From Prinsepia uniflora (lineage: Eukaryota; Streptophyta; Magnoliopsida; Rosales; Rosaceae), in NCBI GenBank assembly GCA_032719365.1, contig CM064862.1:52729840-52793839 (forward strand): a stretch of DNA of 64,000 nt. Reading direction: 5' to 3'. Below, in pieces: positions 36,720-49,200 of the stretch. The notes under the pieces are model-generated. The model was not told the origin of the DNA. It worked only from the letters and a program-made list of their open reading frames with translations, and ran no database searches. Every line of letters begins with the position of its first letter. Within the stretch, counting starts at the first letter, position 1. Made by a program: the position numbers and the translations under genes.

Positions 36720-39041
36720 TAAGTGGGATTAGTTTATGGACTTTGAGGTTGTGGGAGGCATTCAGGCGTGTTTGGGCAGAGTTTCAGAGCACGAGTTGGT
36801 TTAAAAAATGGCCATGATTTCTGTGTTTGCGGGAAACCATTTTCAGAGACCTCAGTTGGTCTCCCACGAGCTACTGGCTGCACTGATCGATTAACCGTGT
36901 AGGGGAGTGGAGAGAGGATTCATTTGGCATCATTTTGCATCAATTGAGAGGGCTGAGATTGAGAGAAACCGAGTCGGGGAGAAAACCCAGTTTGGAGGGA
37001 AAATTCAAAGGTCGAGTTTTGAGGTGAGTCGAGCCAAACCGTGAGTTGGATTAGCCTTCTGAGATCATTTCTAACACCACCGTGCAAAAATCGAAGGAGG
37101 AGGAGGACTGGCTGCCCAGGAACCTGAGTTCCAGTTTCAGAAAAAACCAGCGTTGTGGACGACTACTTCCAGGTAACGGCAGGTTCAATTGATTGGATGT
37201 TTCGGTTCTTCTAGGTTCCCTTAAGCTACTGGTGAAGTTAATTTGAGTTTGGTTTAGAAACCATGGAGTTTGGGTGATCAACCCGTTTGGTTGATCACGG
37301 GTCGACGGTCGGATTTAGGGACAGTCGAGGTTAATTCATGGCACAGACCTAAGATTAATGGATTAGAGAAGATGATAGGATTGAAAACGGGAGGAATTGA
37401 TGGAGAATTGAGGGTTAACTAGTCGGGTAGAGTCGCTGGTAACAGACCCGTTTAACAGGCTAGTCGGGTAGGAGAGACGACACTGTAGCTGGGCGCGTGG
37501 CCTTCACGCGCAGCCACTTTGGGTGGCGCGTGACGGCGCGTGTGATGTCATCTCCAGTCACGGTCAACATGAAACTTATTCCTTTCAGTCTAATTCACAT
37601 TTTATCTTTAGAGTTCGAGTCGATCGGGAGTCATTCGGGATAATTTCGGAAGTTTAGGTCCTTAAGGTTAATTTCGTCGAAAAATCCGGAAAAATTAAGA
37701 AAAATCCTACGAGTTATTTGGGGATAATTGTAACCCTCCTTGTACGTTTTTACAGGCCCGGACATTTCCGAAGCTACTGAGGAGCGCACGGGGCGCGATT
37801 GACACGTCCTAAAACCGTGAGTGGACTTTTGATTTCCAAATTGTGCATGCATGACTATTTTACTTATTTATCTTGTGTTTTCACTTATGATTTTATGATG
37901 ATAAATATGATATTTTGGTTCTACGTGATTTCACGCTTTTCGAGATATTCATCGTATTTCACGCATTTCGAGGTTACGGTTTTCGCCTATGCATGAATGA
38001 TGTTTTGATGAAGTATTTGGATATGATTATGCATGTTACGTATTTATGATGTTTGATTATATTTGTGAAGTGACTTTCGGGAATTGCATGTTTTGGAATT
38101 TGCATGTGATTTCGGACATAAGTCCTATTATAACAAGATATGATTTTCGGAATGATTTTTGGAAAATGGATCATGATGAATCCTGGTTTATTGTGTTTAT
38201 AAATGGTTTTGGGTTTAAAGACCCGGTTGATTGTTGGATCTGGTTTTGGGTTTAAAGACCCGGTTAATTGATGACGGGGGCAAGCCCGGAAAATTGGGTT
38301 TAAAGACCCGGATTGAGTTTAAAGACTCGTGAGTTTAAAGACTCGGTTATCGTGATACCCCCGAGGCCTATCGATTATGTTTTGAGTTTAAAGACTCGTT
38401 GATATCCCGGGAAGGCCTGATATTGAGTTTAAAGACTCGGATGGATCCAACAGTTTAATTGTGATTATTGATTCACGTTTTACTTGATTTGCGTAATTGA
38501 TGTTTCACAATGACGGTTTCTGGATTTTGGTAATATTATATTATTTTACACGAGTTATGATGGTTTTCTGCAAGGTTTTCCACGTGTTTCGGAAAAAGGG
38601 ATTTCAAATGTTTAATACGTGTTTTTCAAATATCTTGTTATGCATGCGTGTTGTAAAACTGGAGGGCGAACCCCGATTTCCTAAACTGTTTTCTGCAACT
38701 TTTGTTTCGGTCCACTCACACTTTGTTGTTTTAACTACCCTCCAGGTCGTGGTACAAGTTAGGGGGCTAGCGCCGAAGCAGAGGCAGAGGCATAAAGTTT
38801 TCCGTTGCGGAGTAGTTAGTTCACAGAGTAGGATTTGTTCTTTAATTTGTTTTGTAATATTATGCTCTGTGAAACTATGGACTTGATGTCCAGTCGGTTG
38901 TATTTGTTTAATCTCCCTGGTATGACAATGGGTGTGATGTAATATTATTTGGTTTTCCGGTCTTTTGGGTTCGATTGTCAGACGGGAGCAGGATGCTTCC
39001 CGATTATCGAGGCGATAATCGGGGTGGGTCCTATCAAAGCA

Positions 39042-39342
39042 GACCCATCAAAATGCCCAAAGTTGGAAGAAGGAACGAGGGTACTTGTCCGCTTTAGGCC
39101 CAGCCCTCACGATTTTCTTTCTTGGAACTCACATGTAACTTCCCAGTAGGTCACCCAACCTGAAATTGTTCCAAGTAGGTCACCCAACCTGGAATTGTTC
39201 CAGCCTCTACTCGCTTAACTTTGGAGTTCCCTAGGAATCCAAGCCAGTGAGCTCCCAAAAGGTCTTGTGCTAGATAGATACGTGCACACACGTATAAAAC
39301 ACTTCACATTTCCCTCCCCAAGTGATGTGAGATTGTTTGGAT
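39042..39342 (-). mobile_element. truncated Cassandra-type TRIM LTR
   Basis: The reverse complement contains the 5S-rRNA-like block (about 39133-39265: AACTCCAAAGTTAAGCGAG and the box-C-like GGTTGGGTGACCTACTTGG), then the same LTR tail as the neighbouring plus-strand copy. It lacks the first 30 or so bases of the LTR, because the plus-strand element begins there. A short internal duplication of the AGGTCACCCAACCT segment is visible near 39152-39200. Confidence 0.7.
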
Positions 39343-39786
39343 TGTAAGACCTGTGTCTTGAGAAGAACAATGAACAATCCCACATCAGGAAGGGAAAGGT
39401 GAAGTGTCTTATATGTGTGAGCACATACCTTCTTAGCACGAGACCTTTTGGGTGCTCACTGGCTTTGGATTCCTTTGGAACTCCAAAATTAAGCGAGGTT
39501 GGATTAGAGTAATCTCAAGATGGGTGGCTCACTGGGAAGTTGCGTATGAGTTCCCAGAAATAAAACCGTGAGGGTTGGACCCAAAGCGAATAATATCGTG
39601 CTAGGGGTCGGGTCGTGACAAAATGGTATTTGAGTTGGACCCCAATCAGAAGTGTGCCAGCGAGGACGCTGGGCCCCAAGGGGAGTGGATTGTAAGACCC
39701 GTGTCTTGGGAAGAATAGTGAACAATCCCACATTGCTCAGGGAGGGAAATGTGAAGTGTGAAGTGCCTTATATATGTGGGCATGTA

Positions 39787-42700
39787 TGTAACGACCCGTC
39801 CCGAATTCCGGGATTAGTTTAGTGACTAATCCTGATTAGTGAGGTTGGACGGTGGTTAGTAGGGCGGAATCGGACAAATTGTGCAAAATGACCGTTTTGC
39901 CCCTGGTCGTGGGTAAAATGTTGACTTTTTGATCGGGCGGTCAAATGGACTTTGACCGATGACCGTGACGTAGTTCGGGACGTCACGAGTTCATAGACAG
40001 GTGGCACGTTCGATTCCGACATTCGTAGAGAAAGTTATGGTGTTCGGAAGTTGAGGGGTATTTTGGTAATTTGGCTTATTAGGGGCCAAATGTTGACTTT
40101 CTGATCGGGAGGTCCGATGGGCGAGGGCCAAGGACCGTTACGTAGGTATCGTCGATACGAATCCAACGACAGGCGGCATGCCGAAATCGGAGATCTGACG
40201 ACGACGTTATGGTCAAGGAAACGAACTAACGAACCGAGGCCGGGATTAAAATAATAATATAATAATGAATGGTGACCGTTGACCCTACACACCTGGATGA
40301 GTGACAAGTGTCACCCATCCCTTGTTTCCAGCTCCTTGTTTCCCTCCAAACATCATCATTACTACATCATCATCATCTAATCCACCAATTCCCCTAATTT
40401 CCTCTTCTTTGTTCCTAAACCGTGCACAAAATTGGGGGAATCAGATTGGGAGAATTGGCTCCCTCTCTCTGCCGTTCCTGAGAGAAAAATGGGAGACTAA
40501 GATGAGGGAATTAACTGGGAAACACGAGGGTTTGAGTGTGGGTTGAATTTTGGATTTTGGATTTCGGGAAAATGAGAGGGAAAATTCGAATTGAAGGAAT
40601 TGGGCTGTGATGATCGAATTGGAGGTTACAAACATCTTCCTGAGGTTGTGACGAGTCGATCCACATCAAAAACGAGAAGGAATGGTGCCGTTTTGGCTCT
40701 GATCGAGCTTGGTGACAGAGGAAGAAATCGAGGCTGAGTCGTGGAGTTTGGGGCTGTGATTGACTCAATTGTTATGGGGAAATGATTTCTCATGATCCCA
40801 CGATGCTTCTGGGATCATCAATTGAAGGAAACCGGCTGAGATCGATGAAACTCCATGGTTGCACAGTGGACGGTGTTCGTACTTGTGTCGTGATCATTTA
40901 CTGATCAAACGACGGAATTGATGTGGGGGAATTGTTCCTCGTGGTCCACTGATGCTTCTGGTTGAACCAATTTGGGGAAATCAATCGAGATTGAAGGAAT
41001 CCCATGATTGAACAGTGACCGGAGTGTTCTTCGTGTTCATCGTTGAATCGTGGAATTGTAGGTAATGTTTTGTGTAATTGAGATTACAGAACCTTAATTT
41101 AACTTAAAACGAAACTAATGGAATGATCAATTGAAGGAATTAGGATCGAATTGACAGGATTGGAACCGGGTTGTGTCGCGGGTGAGTTGGACCCGTTTAC
41201 CAGACAAACGGGTTGGGCTGGTGACACTGTAGCAGGCGCGTGGGTTTCACGCGCAGCCACTCACGGCGGCGCGTGGCGGCGCGTGGGCACGGATCTCGAG
41301 GTGAGGTCAACATGACTTCTGTCCTATTTAATGTAACGAACATTTTGGGATTGGTTTCGGGTCGATCGGACACCGTCTCGATAGTGTTCGGGATGTCCGA
41401 AGGTTTTAAATTAAGTTTAAAAATAAGTAAAAATTTGGGAAAATTACGGGACTTTGATAGGATGTTAATAATGAGGTTAGTAACCCTCTAATGTGATTTG
41501 GACAGGATTGGGAGTCCCGGTGATAGTGGTGTGGCCCGGGAGGGCCGGTGGCACGCGTATCGAGGTACACGGTTAAAACGGTCTGTGAGTGGACTTTGGT
41601 TTTATAAATTCTATGCATGCTTAAATGTTTTACATGAATTATGATTGTGATTGTATGATGTTGGTTTGGTTGTTGGTAAATTGTACGGTTTCACGTATTT
41701 CGAGGCGATTTACGTGCTTGCACGTAAATCGAGGTTTCCGGTTTTACATGGATTTTCCATATTTATGACTTGGATATAATGTGATGAAATGGTTTTGAAA
41801 TTGGAAATATGAACTCGGGCTTGAGGCCCAATTATGTTGGAAATTTCGGACTTGGAGTCCATTTGAATATCGGGCCGGGGGCCCAGTTGGTTAATGAAAT
41901 CGGGCCAGGGGCCCAGTTGGTATGAAATCGGGCTGAGACCCATTTGAGTTATGTTATCGGGCCAGGGGCCCAGTTGATTTGTGAATTCGGGCCGTGGGCC
42001 CAGTGGGTTTATAAGTCGAGCTGCGGGCCCAGTTGGTTTACAAATCGGGCCGTGGGCCCAGTGGTTCATAAAATCGGGCATGAGGCCCAGTTGGATAATA
42101 AATGTGATTTCGGGTCAGGGACCCTATATTTTATAATGGTGATTTTGGGTCAAGGACCCTAAATGGAATTATGTGGTTTTATGGAAATTTCGGGCAGGGC
42201 CCAATGGTAATAATGTGATAAAAGGATTAAATAAAACTGTTTTCCATATACCATCAGGATACAAGGATATATGATGGTCTCCTCCAGATGTCTGGGACAC
42301 TGGGGAAGTCACGGTGCATTGCCTGCGAGGGGTCATTATACGGAGCAGCCGGACCGTATGATGACTCAGGAGCAGGATTGCTATGATTGACGTCAGGGAC
42401 GTCAGACATCAGGGACGTCAGACATCAGGGATGTCAGATATATGGACCCGGAGAGACCCCGGGCAGCACGCGTAGCTTATGAAACCGTGAGATATGACGT
42501 CAGGGACGTCTAGCGTCTGGGACGCTAAGCATCTGGGATGCTGGTGATGGTAATGGTAAAATATGGTTTAATGAATAAAATGGCTTATTGGTTGGATATG
42601 TGTTATGTGGTAAAAATGGATTATTGGTTATGATATGGTATGTAGGGTCGGGGACCCTAAATGGTTTTGGATTTTTGAATTGATGTTCATCTATGGTCGT

Positions 42701-43136
42701 GGGTGGTGACCTACATGGTTTTAATATGTATGGTGGTGGTATTCCACGGTTTTGGGCTGAGTTCCCACACTTGGTTTTTGGTTAACGGTTTTCGGGCTAA
42801 GGCCCTAATGGCTCGGTTGAGCAAACGTTTTGGTTACTGGTTTTTGGTGGCATGCATACGTTTTTATTGGAGGGCATAAATTTCTTATAAATGCATTTGG
42901 TAAATTTATTGGTTTTTGTCCACTCACAGCTTTTGGTTTTAATGCCCTTCAGGTTGATCACGGATGCGATTGCAGCAGGGACTGGGACATTGCACACCTC
43001 CTCCATCGATCCTTGTGCACTCTGGATGCCCCGTTTGGGCAGTGGCTCTTGGTCATCCCTTGTCTGACACCCCTGGTTGGACGGGAGCAGGGCACATTCC
43101 ATGGTAATCCCGGGGGGATTGGGATGGGTCTTGTCA
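39787..43136 (+). repeat. element B left LTR
   Basis: Starts TGTAACGACCCGTCCCGAAT, ends GGTCTTGTCA. GC-rich hairpin 41236-41254; intron-like domain 41585-42952; hairpin arrays 41815-42185 and 42275-42545. Confidence 0.93.
41585..42952 (+). other. intron-like domain, element B left LTR
   Basis: GTGAGTGGAC at 41585-41594; GTCCACTCAC at 42918-42927; U-rich tract and GCCCTTCAG ending 42952. The right copy is 48090-49457, where the complement has mutated to GTCAACTCAC. Confidence 0.5.
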
Positions 43137-43139
43137 ACT

Positions 43140-43153
43140 TGGTATCAGAGCAC
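43140..43153 (+). other. primer-binding site, initiator Met tRNA
   Basis: TGGTATCAGAGCAC three bases after the left LTR of element B. Confidence 0.9.
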
Positions 43154-46100
43154 GGTTGCTCTTTTGTGTGCGCAGGTCGAGGGTGTGATGTCTCTTTGGG
43201 CTGCAATTCGTTATCAACCTGATAGATAGTTTTTGGGTTTGGATAGTGGATGGAGTGTGATTGGCCCGATACGCCGTGCATTTATGTGATTCGACCCAAG
43301 TGGGGTTGATTGTGGTGAACTGGTATAGTGGGACTGTCGGTTCGGTCATGTGAGATTGGATTGTTGTGCTGCTAGGTGCAGCCAGGTTCGGGGAACCTCA
43401 TGTGAGTAATGGTTTAAAATGTGAACCCTTGTGGTGGTTGTTGGTGTGAGAGATGTTGGTTCATCGGAGTTGGCCGGTGACCTTAGTGGTGGAACCCACA
43501 TTGAGTTGATGGTAGGATTGGATTTGACGTCTATTCGATGTCAGGACCGCGGGGTCGGTCAGGTTGTGGATTTTAGATTACGGAGAGCTGTTTGGTTCAG
43601 TTGAACCATAGGGTGTGATTGTGGAGCCCTAATATTAAAAAGGTAAACCTTAATTGTGACTAGTGGATGAGAACTTGTGCTACGACGAGCGGCTGAGGTC
43701 ATGGATGACCATGTGGATGGCTCTGGTGAGTCTAGGCAGAACTATGGGATCCGATTTACGGATACGGTTCTGAGATAAATTATGGAATCCCGTACTGGAT
43801 CGGGTATTAGTGTGAGGTATGGATGCGGATCTCGATAGCAATGACAGTTAGTCGGAAGTCATATGGAGATGACTGGCTATCGAGGGTAATTAGTGTGGTT
43901 ATAATACTTGGGGATCAGGGGACGTTCGGGGAACGTTCATTTTCCTGATGTGGATTGTCAGAGTGGTGGTACCCATAGTCGTGAGGTACGGGATCGTCGT
44001 TCCGTATGAACGGAGATCTAGAGTTGTCATATATGCACACGGTGTGCAAGTATGAATGTTTGTATGTTAGCACTTTTGTGTCGATGCTAGTATGGATGCC
44101 TGTGTGCTGATACTAGTGTTGTAGCTAGTGTGTTGGTGCCGGTACTAGTGCTGGTGCTAGTGTCGGTAATGGTGTTGACGATGAGCCACAAGTTGGGGTG
44201 TGACTCCGTCATGATGAACATATGTTCGGTCCTTGAGATTCGGTAGTGGTTGAGTGATGGACTGGATGGGATCCAGTTAAGATTGCGCTGTGTTGGGATA
44301 AGTCCCAATAGTGGTGAGATAACCAGTAAGGAGTGGATTAAAATGGTATAATTAAGACTTAAGAAATTTTGGGATGATTAGTGGATTTGGGGAGTTGTTG
44401 GCAACTCCAAAATTAGTGTGATTTATGTTTTAATATCCCTAAAAAGTACATGGAAATGATTAAAACTGGAAAAGACGAGGAAAACCATTAGTGGTATAAA
44501 GGTAGGAATTTGTAATTGAGAACTTGGGAAACCGAGTGTCGAACCTGTAAAGGTCGGGATGTGCAAAAGGGACAATAACAGATCGATTGTGGACACGTAG
44601 TTGTCCAAGTAAGTTGAGGAGGTAGGAAGTCTAGTGGTTAGGCTTGACGTCTTGTTGGGAGCATGCCTGTTTCCAGCATGGTTGGAACCTTAAATTCGAG
44701 AAGCGTTGTGATTGGGGAACGAGAGTGGTGTTCGTTCTTGGTGATTGGAATTCCGAAGTCATTGGGGTTGACTTCTTGCTTTCTACCCTGGCAGACATTG
44801 ACTGTAGTTACCAGTACGTTGAGCGTGTATTGGTTGGTGAGCCCATGTGTGTTGTGAGGTCATTAGGAGGAGCTACGTGTTCGAAATTAGGTAAACGAGA
44901 TTTCTCATTTTCTGCTTGGTGGCAGACGATGTTGGGGTACATGGCGTGGTGAGTGCAGTGAGTTTTGTTGCATCCACGTAGGATGAGTTTTGGTGTCATC
45001 ATTTTGGATCATCCTTGGTTTTTCCTAGGTGGAATGACAAGGATCGATACGAACTTGGGTATGTGAGTCGTAATGACGGGATTGAACTTCTTTTCGAAGT
45101 GGGGGCCGTATGGAATTCTACTCGGGTGAGTAGGTTTTCAAGGTAGTTGATTTTGTCAACCTTAGACGTGTGGAGGATGGATTGGCTTCCCTATGAAGTC
45201 AATCAAGTGTTTTGAACGGGTAACCGATAGGTTTGGTTTTGGTGTGTCTTGGTAAATGTGAACGAGATTTCGGGATTTGGAATCGAATTTCTGGGTGACG
45301 ATTCAGGATTCGATTTTGGAACTTGAAAGTATATTTCTGGATTTGGGTACGGAATGATTATTCCAAATGCTAGCTTACAGAATAATGATTTCGGATTCGA
45401 ATTTGGATAAGAATTAAAATTTGATGTCTGGGCTTGGATCCGGGATTTCATACGAAATTGCGGATTCAGATTCGGAATTGGAACTAGACGTTGGGTGGAG
45501 TTTCGATTTGTCTCATGCTGGATTGGGCAAACGTACTCCATTATTGGAACGCGTTCGGCTGTGACCTAGGTGGTTGTAGTCTGGTTATTAGGTAGATGTG
45601 TGTACTTCGTACATGGTTCGAGGTACAATACCTTGTAGACTTGTGATGTCTAGTTACGGTATACGGGATATACCCGAGGTGTGTTGGTGAACGTGTTGGT
45701 AGTCGGATTGGTTCCGATACCATGGGATTGGTTGTGGACCGGACATTACTATGCAATGGGTCATGGTAATTCCGATGTGTTTAATTACACACAGGTCGTG
45801 TGAAATGTCGGTAAGGGTGTTGGTGAGTCGAGTACGTTGGTGGCATGTGTAGCCACGAGTGAGTCTAGTGTCAGTTTTCGACTGACAACAACTGTGTGGT
45901 GACAGATTGTCAGGATGTGTCAACATAGATTGTTGAGTGGGTTCAGCTGACTCCTAGTGGGAGTGGGAAAGGAACCGTCGAGTTGTTGCGTCAACGAGAG
46001 GGTGGATTTGACAAGTGGTGTCAAATTCGAAACTAGTAGTTTCAGTCATTCGACGGGGTCGAATGTAGTCGTTGCGTTTTGAGTACCAGTGATACGTTTG

Positions 46101-46200
46101 AGTGCAGACAAGTTTTGCCTGGTTAGTTGGTGTACGGGTGTACACGTGTTGTGTGGTCGATTCCACTTTCCACGGGGTGTTTGTGGAATCAGGGTAATCG

Positions 46201-46291
46201 AGTTTCGAGAGCGAAACTTTTTAAGGAGGGAAGTACGTTGAGTTTAGATCGGTTGGAATTTCGAGGACGAAATTTATTAAGGAGGGAAGAT
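46201..46291 (+). other. duplicated stem-loop and polypurine tract
   Basis: First copy: AGTTTCG/CGAAACT stem (46201-46218), then TTTTAAGGAGGGAAG. Second copy: AATTTCG/CGAAATT stem (46257-46274), then ATTAAGGAGGGAAGA, adjacent to the right LTR at 46292. Confidence 0.8.
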
Positions 46292-49200
46292 TGTAACGAC
46301 CCGTCCCGAATTCCGGGATTAGTTTAGTGACTAATCCTGATTAGTGAGGTTGGACGGTGGTTAGTAGGGCGGAATCGGACAAATTGTGCAAAATGACCGT
46401 TTTGCCCCTGGTCGTGGGCAAAATGTTGACTTTTTGATCGGGCGGTCAAATGGACTTTGACCGATGACCGTGACGTAGTTCGGGACGTCACGAGTTCATA
46501 GACAGGTGGCACGTTCGATTCCGACATTCGTAGAGAAAGTTATGGTGTTCGGAAGTTGAGGGGTATTTTGGTAATTTGGCTTATTAGGGGCCAAATGTTG
46601 ACTTTCTGATCGGGAGGTCCGATGGGCGAGGGCCAAGGACCGTTACGTAGGTATCGTCGATACGAATCCAACGACAGGCGGCATGCCGAAATCGGAGATC
46701 TGACGACGACGTTATGGTCAAGGAAACGAACTAACGAACCGAGGCCGGGATTAAAATAATAATATAATAATGAATGGTGACCGTTGACCCTACACACCTG
46801 GATGAGTGACAAGTGTCACCCATCCCTTGTTTCCAGCTCCTTGTTTCCCTCCAAACATCATCATTACTACATCATCATCATCTAATCCACCAATTCCCCT
46901 AATTTCCTCTTCTTTGTTCCTAAACCGTGCACAAAATTGGGGGAATCAGATTGGGAGAATTGGCTCCCTCTCTCTGCCGTTCCTGAGAGAAAAATGGGAG
47001 ACTAAGATGAGGGAATTAACTGGGAAACACGAGGGTTTGAGTGTGGGTTGAATTTTGGATTTTGGATTTCGGGAAAATGAGAGGGAAAATTCGAATTGAA
47101 GGAATTGGGCTGTGATGATCGAATTGGAGGTTACAAACATCTTCCTGAGGTTGTGACGAGTCGATCCACATCAAAAACGAGAAGGAATGGTGCCGTTTTG
47201 GCTCTGATCGAGCTTGGTGACAGAGGAAGAAATCGAGGCTGAGTCGTGGAGTTTGGGGCTGTGATTGACTCAATTGTTATGGGGAAATGATTTCTCATGA
47301 TCCCACGATGCTTCTGGGATCATCAATTGAAGGAAACCGGCTGAGATCGATGAAACTCCATGGTTGCACAGTGGACGGTGTTCGTACTTGTGTCGTGATC
47401 ATTTACTGATCAAACGACGGAATTGATGTGGGGGAATTGTTCCTCGTGGTCCACTGATGCTTCTGGTTGAACCAATTTGGGGAAATCAATCGAGATTGAA
47501 GGAATCCCATGATTGAACAGTGACCGGAGTGTTCTTCGTGTTCATCGTTGAATCGTGGAATTGTAGGTAATGTTTTGTGTAATTGAGATTACAGAACCTT
47601 AATTTAACTTAAAACGAAACTAATGGAATGATCAATTGAAGGAATTAGGATCGAATTGACAGGATTGGAACCGGGTTGTGTCGCGGGTGAGTTGGACCCG
47701 TTTACCAGACAAACGGGTTGGGCTGGTGACACTGTAGCAGGCGCGTGGGTTTCACGCGCAGCCACTCACGGCGGCGCGTGGCGGCGCGTGGGCACGGATC
47801 TCGAGGTGAGGTCAACATGACTTCTGTCCTATTTAATGTAACGAACATTTTGGGATTGGTTTCGGGTCGATCGGACACCGTCTCGATAGTGTTCGGGATG
47901 TCCGAAGGTTTTAAATTAAGTTTAAAAATAAGTAAAAATTTGGGAAAATTACGGGACTTTGATAGGATGTTAATAATGAGGTTAGTAACCCTCTAATGTG
48001 ATTTGGACAGGATTGGGAGTCCCGGTGATAGTGGTGTGGCCCGGGAGGGCCGGTGGCACGCGTATCGAGGTACACGGTTAAAACGGTCTGTGAGTGGACT
48101 TTGGTTTTATAAATTCTATGCATGCTTAAATGTTTTACATGAATTATGATTGTGATTGTATGATGTTGGTTTGGTTGTTGGTAAATTGTACGGTTTCACG
48201 TATTTCGAGGCGATTTACGTGCTTGCACGTAAATCGAGGTTTCCGGTTTTACATGGATTTTCCATATTTATGACTTGGATATAATGTGATGAAATGGTTT
48301 TGAAATTGGAAATATGAACTCGGGCTTGAGGCCCAATTATGTTGGAAATTTCGGACTTGGAGTCCATTTGAATATCGGGCCGGGGGCCCAGTTGGTTAAT
48401 GAAATCGGGCCAGGGGCCCAGTTGGTATGAAATCGGGCTGAGACCCATTTGAGTTATGTTATCGGGCCAGGGGCCCAGTTGATTTGTGAATTCGGGCCGT
48501 GGGCCCAGTGGGTTTATAAGTCGAGCTGCGGGCCCAGTTGGTTTACAAATCGGGCCGTGGGCCCAGTGGTTCATAAAATCGGGCATGAGGCCCAGTTGGA
48601 TAATAAATGTGATTTCGGGTCAGGGACCCTATATTTTATAATGGTGATTTTGGGTCAAGGACCCTAAATGGAATTATGTGGTTTTATGGAAATTTCGGGC
48701 AGGGCCCAATGGTAATAATGTGATAAAAGGATTAAATAAAACTGTTTTCCATATACCATCAGGATACAAGGATATATGATGGTCTCCTCCAGATGTCTGG
48801 GACACTGGGGAAGTCACGGTGCATTGCCTGCGAGGGGTCATTATACGGAGCAGCCGGACCGTATGATGACTCAGGAGCAGGATTGCTATGATTGACGTCA
48901 GGGACGTCAGACATCAGGGACGTCAGACATCAGGGATGTCAGATATATGGACCCGGAGAGACCCCGGGCAGCACGCGTAGCTTATGAAACCGTGAGATAT
49001 GACGTCAGGGACGTCTAGCGTCTGGGACGCTAAGCATCTGGGATGCTGGTGATGGTAATGGTAAAATATGGTTTAATGAATAAAATGGCTTATTGGTTGG
49101 ATATGTGTTATGTGGTAAAAATGGATTATTGGTTATGATATGGTATGTAGGGTCGGGGACCCTAAATGGTTTTGGATTTTTGAATTGATGTTCATCTATG

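Larger units (their letters stand above)
26180..39036 (+). mobile_element. family-D solo LTR split by element A
   Basis: The outer pieces 26180-26710 and 36720-39036 form one LTR: start TGTAACGCCCCGG, end GGTGGGTCCTATCA, flanked by a perfect duplication AAGCA (26175-26179 and 39037-39041). Together they make about 2.85 kb, close to the 3.02-kb family-D copy at 52651-55672 (minus). Everything between 26711 and 36719 is a later insertion. The right piece holds the GC-rich hairpin (37493-37511) and a 929-bp intron-like domain (37817-38745). Confidence 0.88.
43137..46291 (+). other. element B interior, essentially non-coding
   Basis: No open frame with a clear retrotransposon domain. A stretch at 44725-44880 reads VIGVDFLLSTLADIDC, then VLVGEP, faintly like the end of a Ty3/gypsy aspartic protease (GMDWL...IDC). 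It shares scattered conserved blocks with the element A interior. The 3' end carries two copies of the stem-loop plus purine tract. Confidence 0.6.

Noticed and set aside
39437..39550. A functional 5S rRNA gene
   Set aside because: Diverged from 5S rRNA and embedded in repeated 278-bp LTRs; part of a Cassandra-type TRIM.
41710..42081. 123-codon frame with GPxP-like, collagen-like repeats (also at 48215-48586)
   Set aside because: The periodicity comes from the DNA hairpin array in the LTR; the frame is antisense and shared only because the LTRs are identical.
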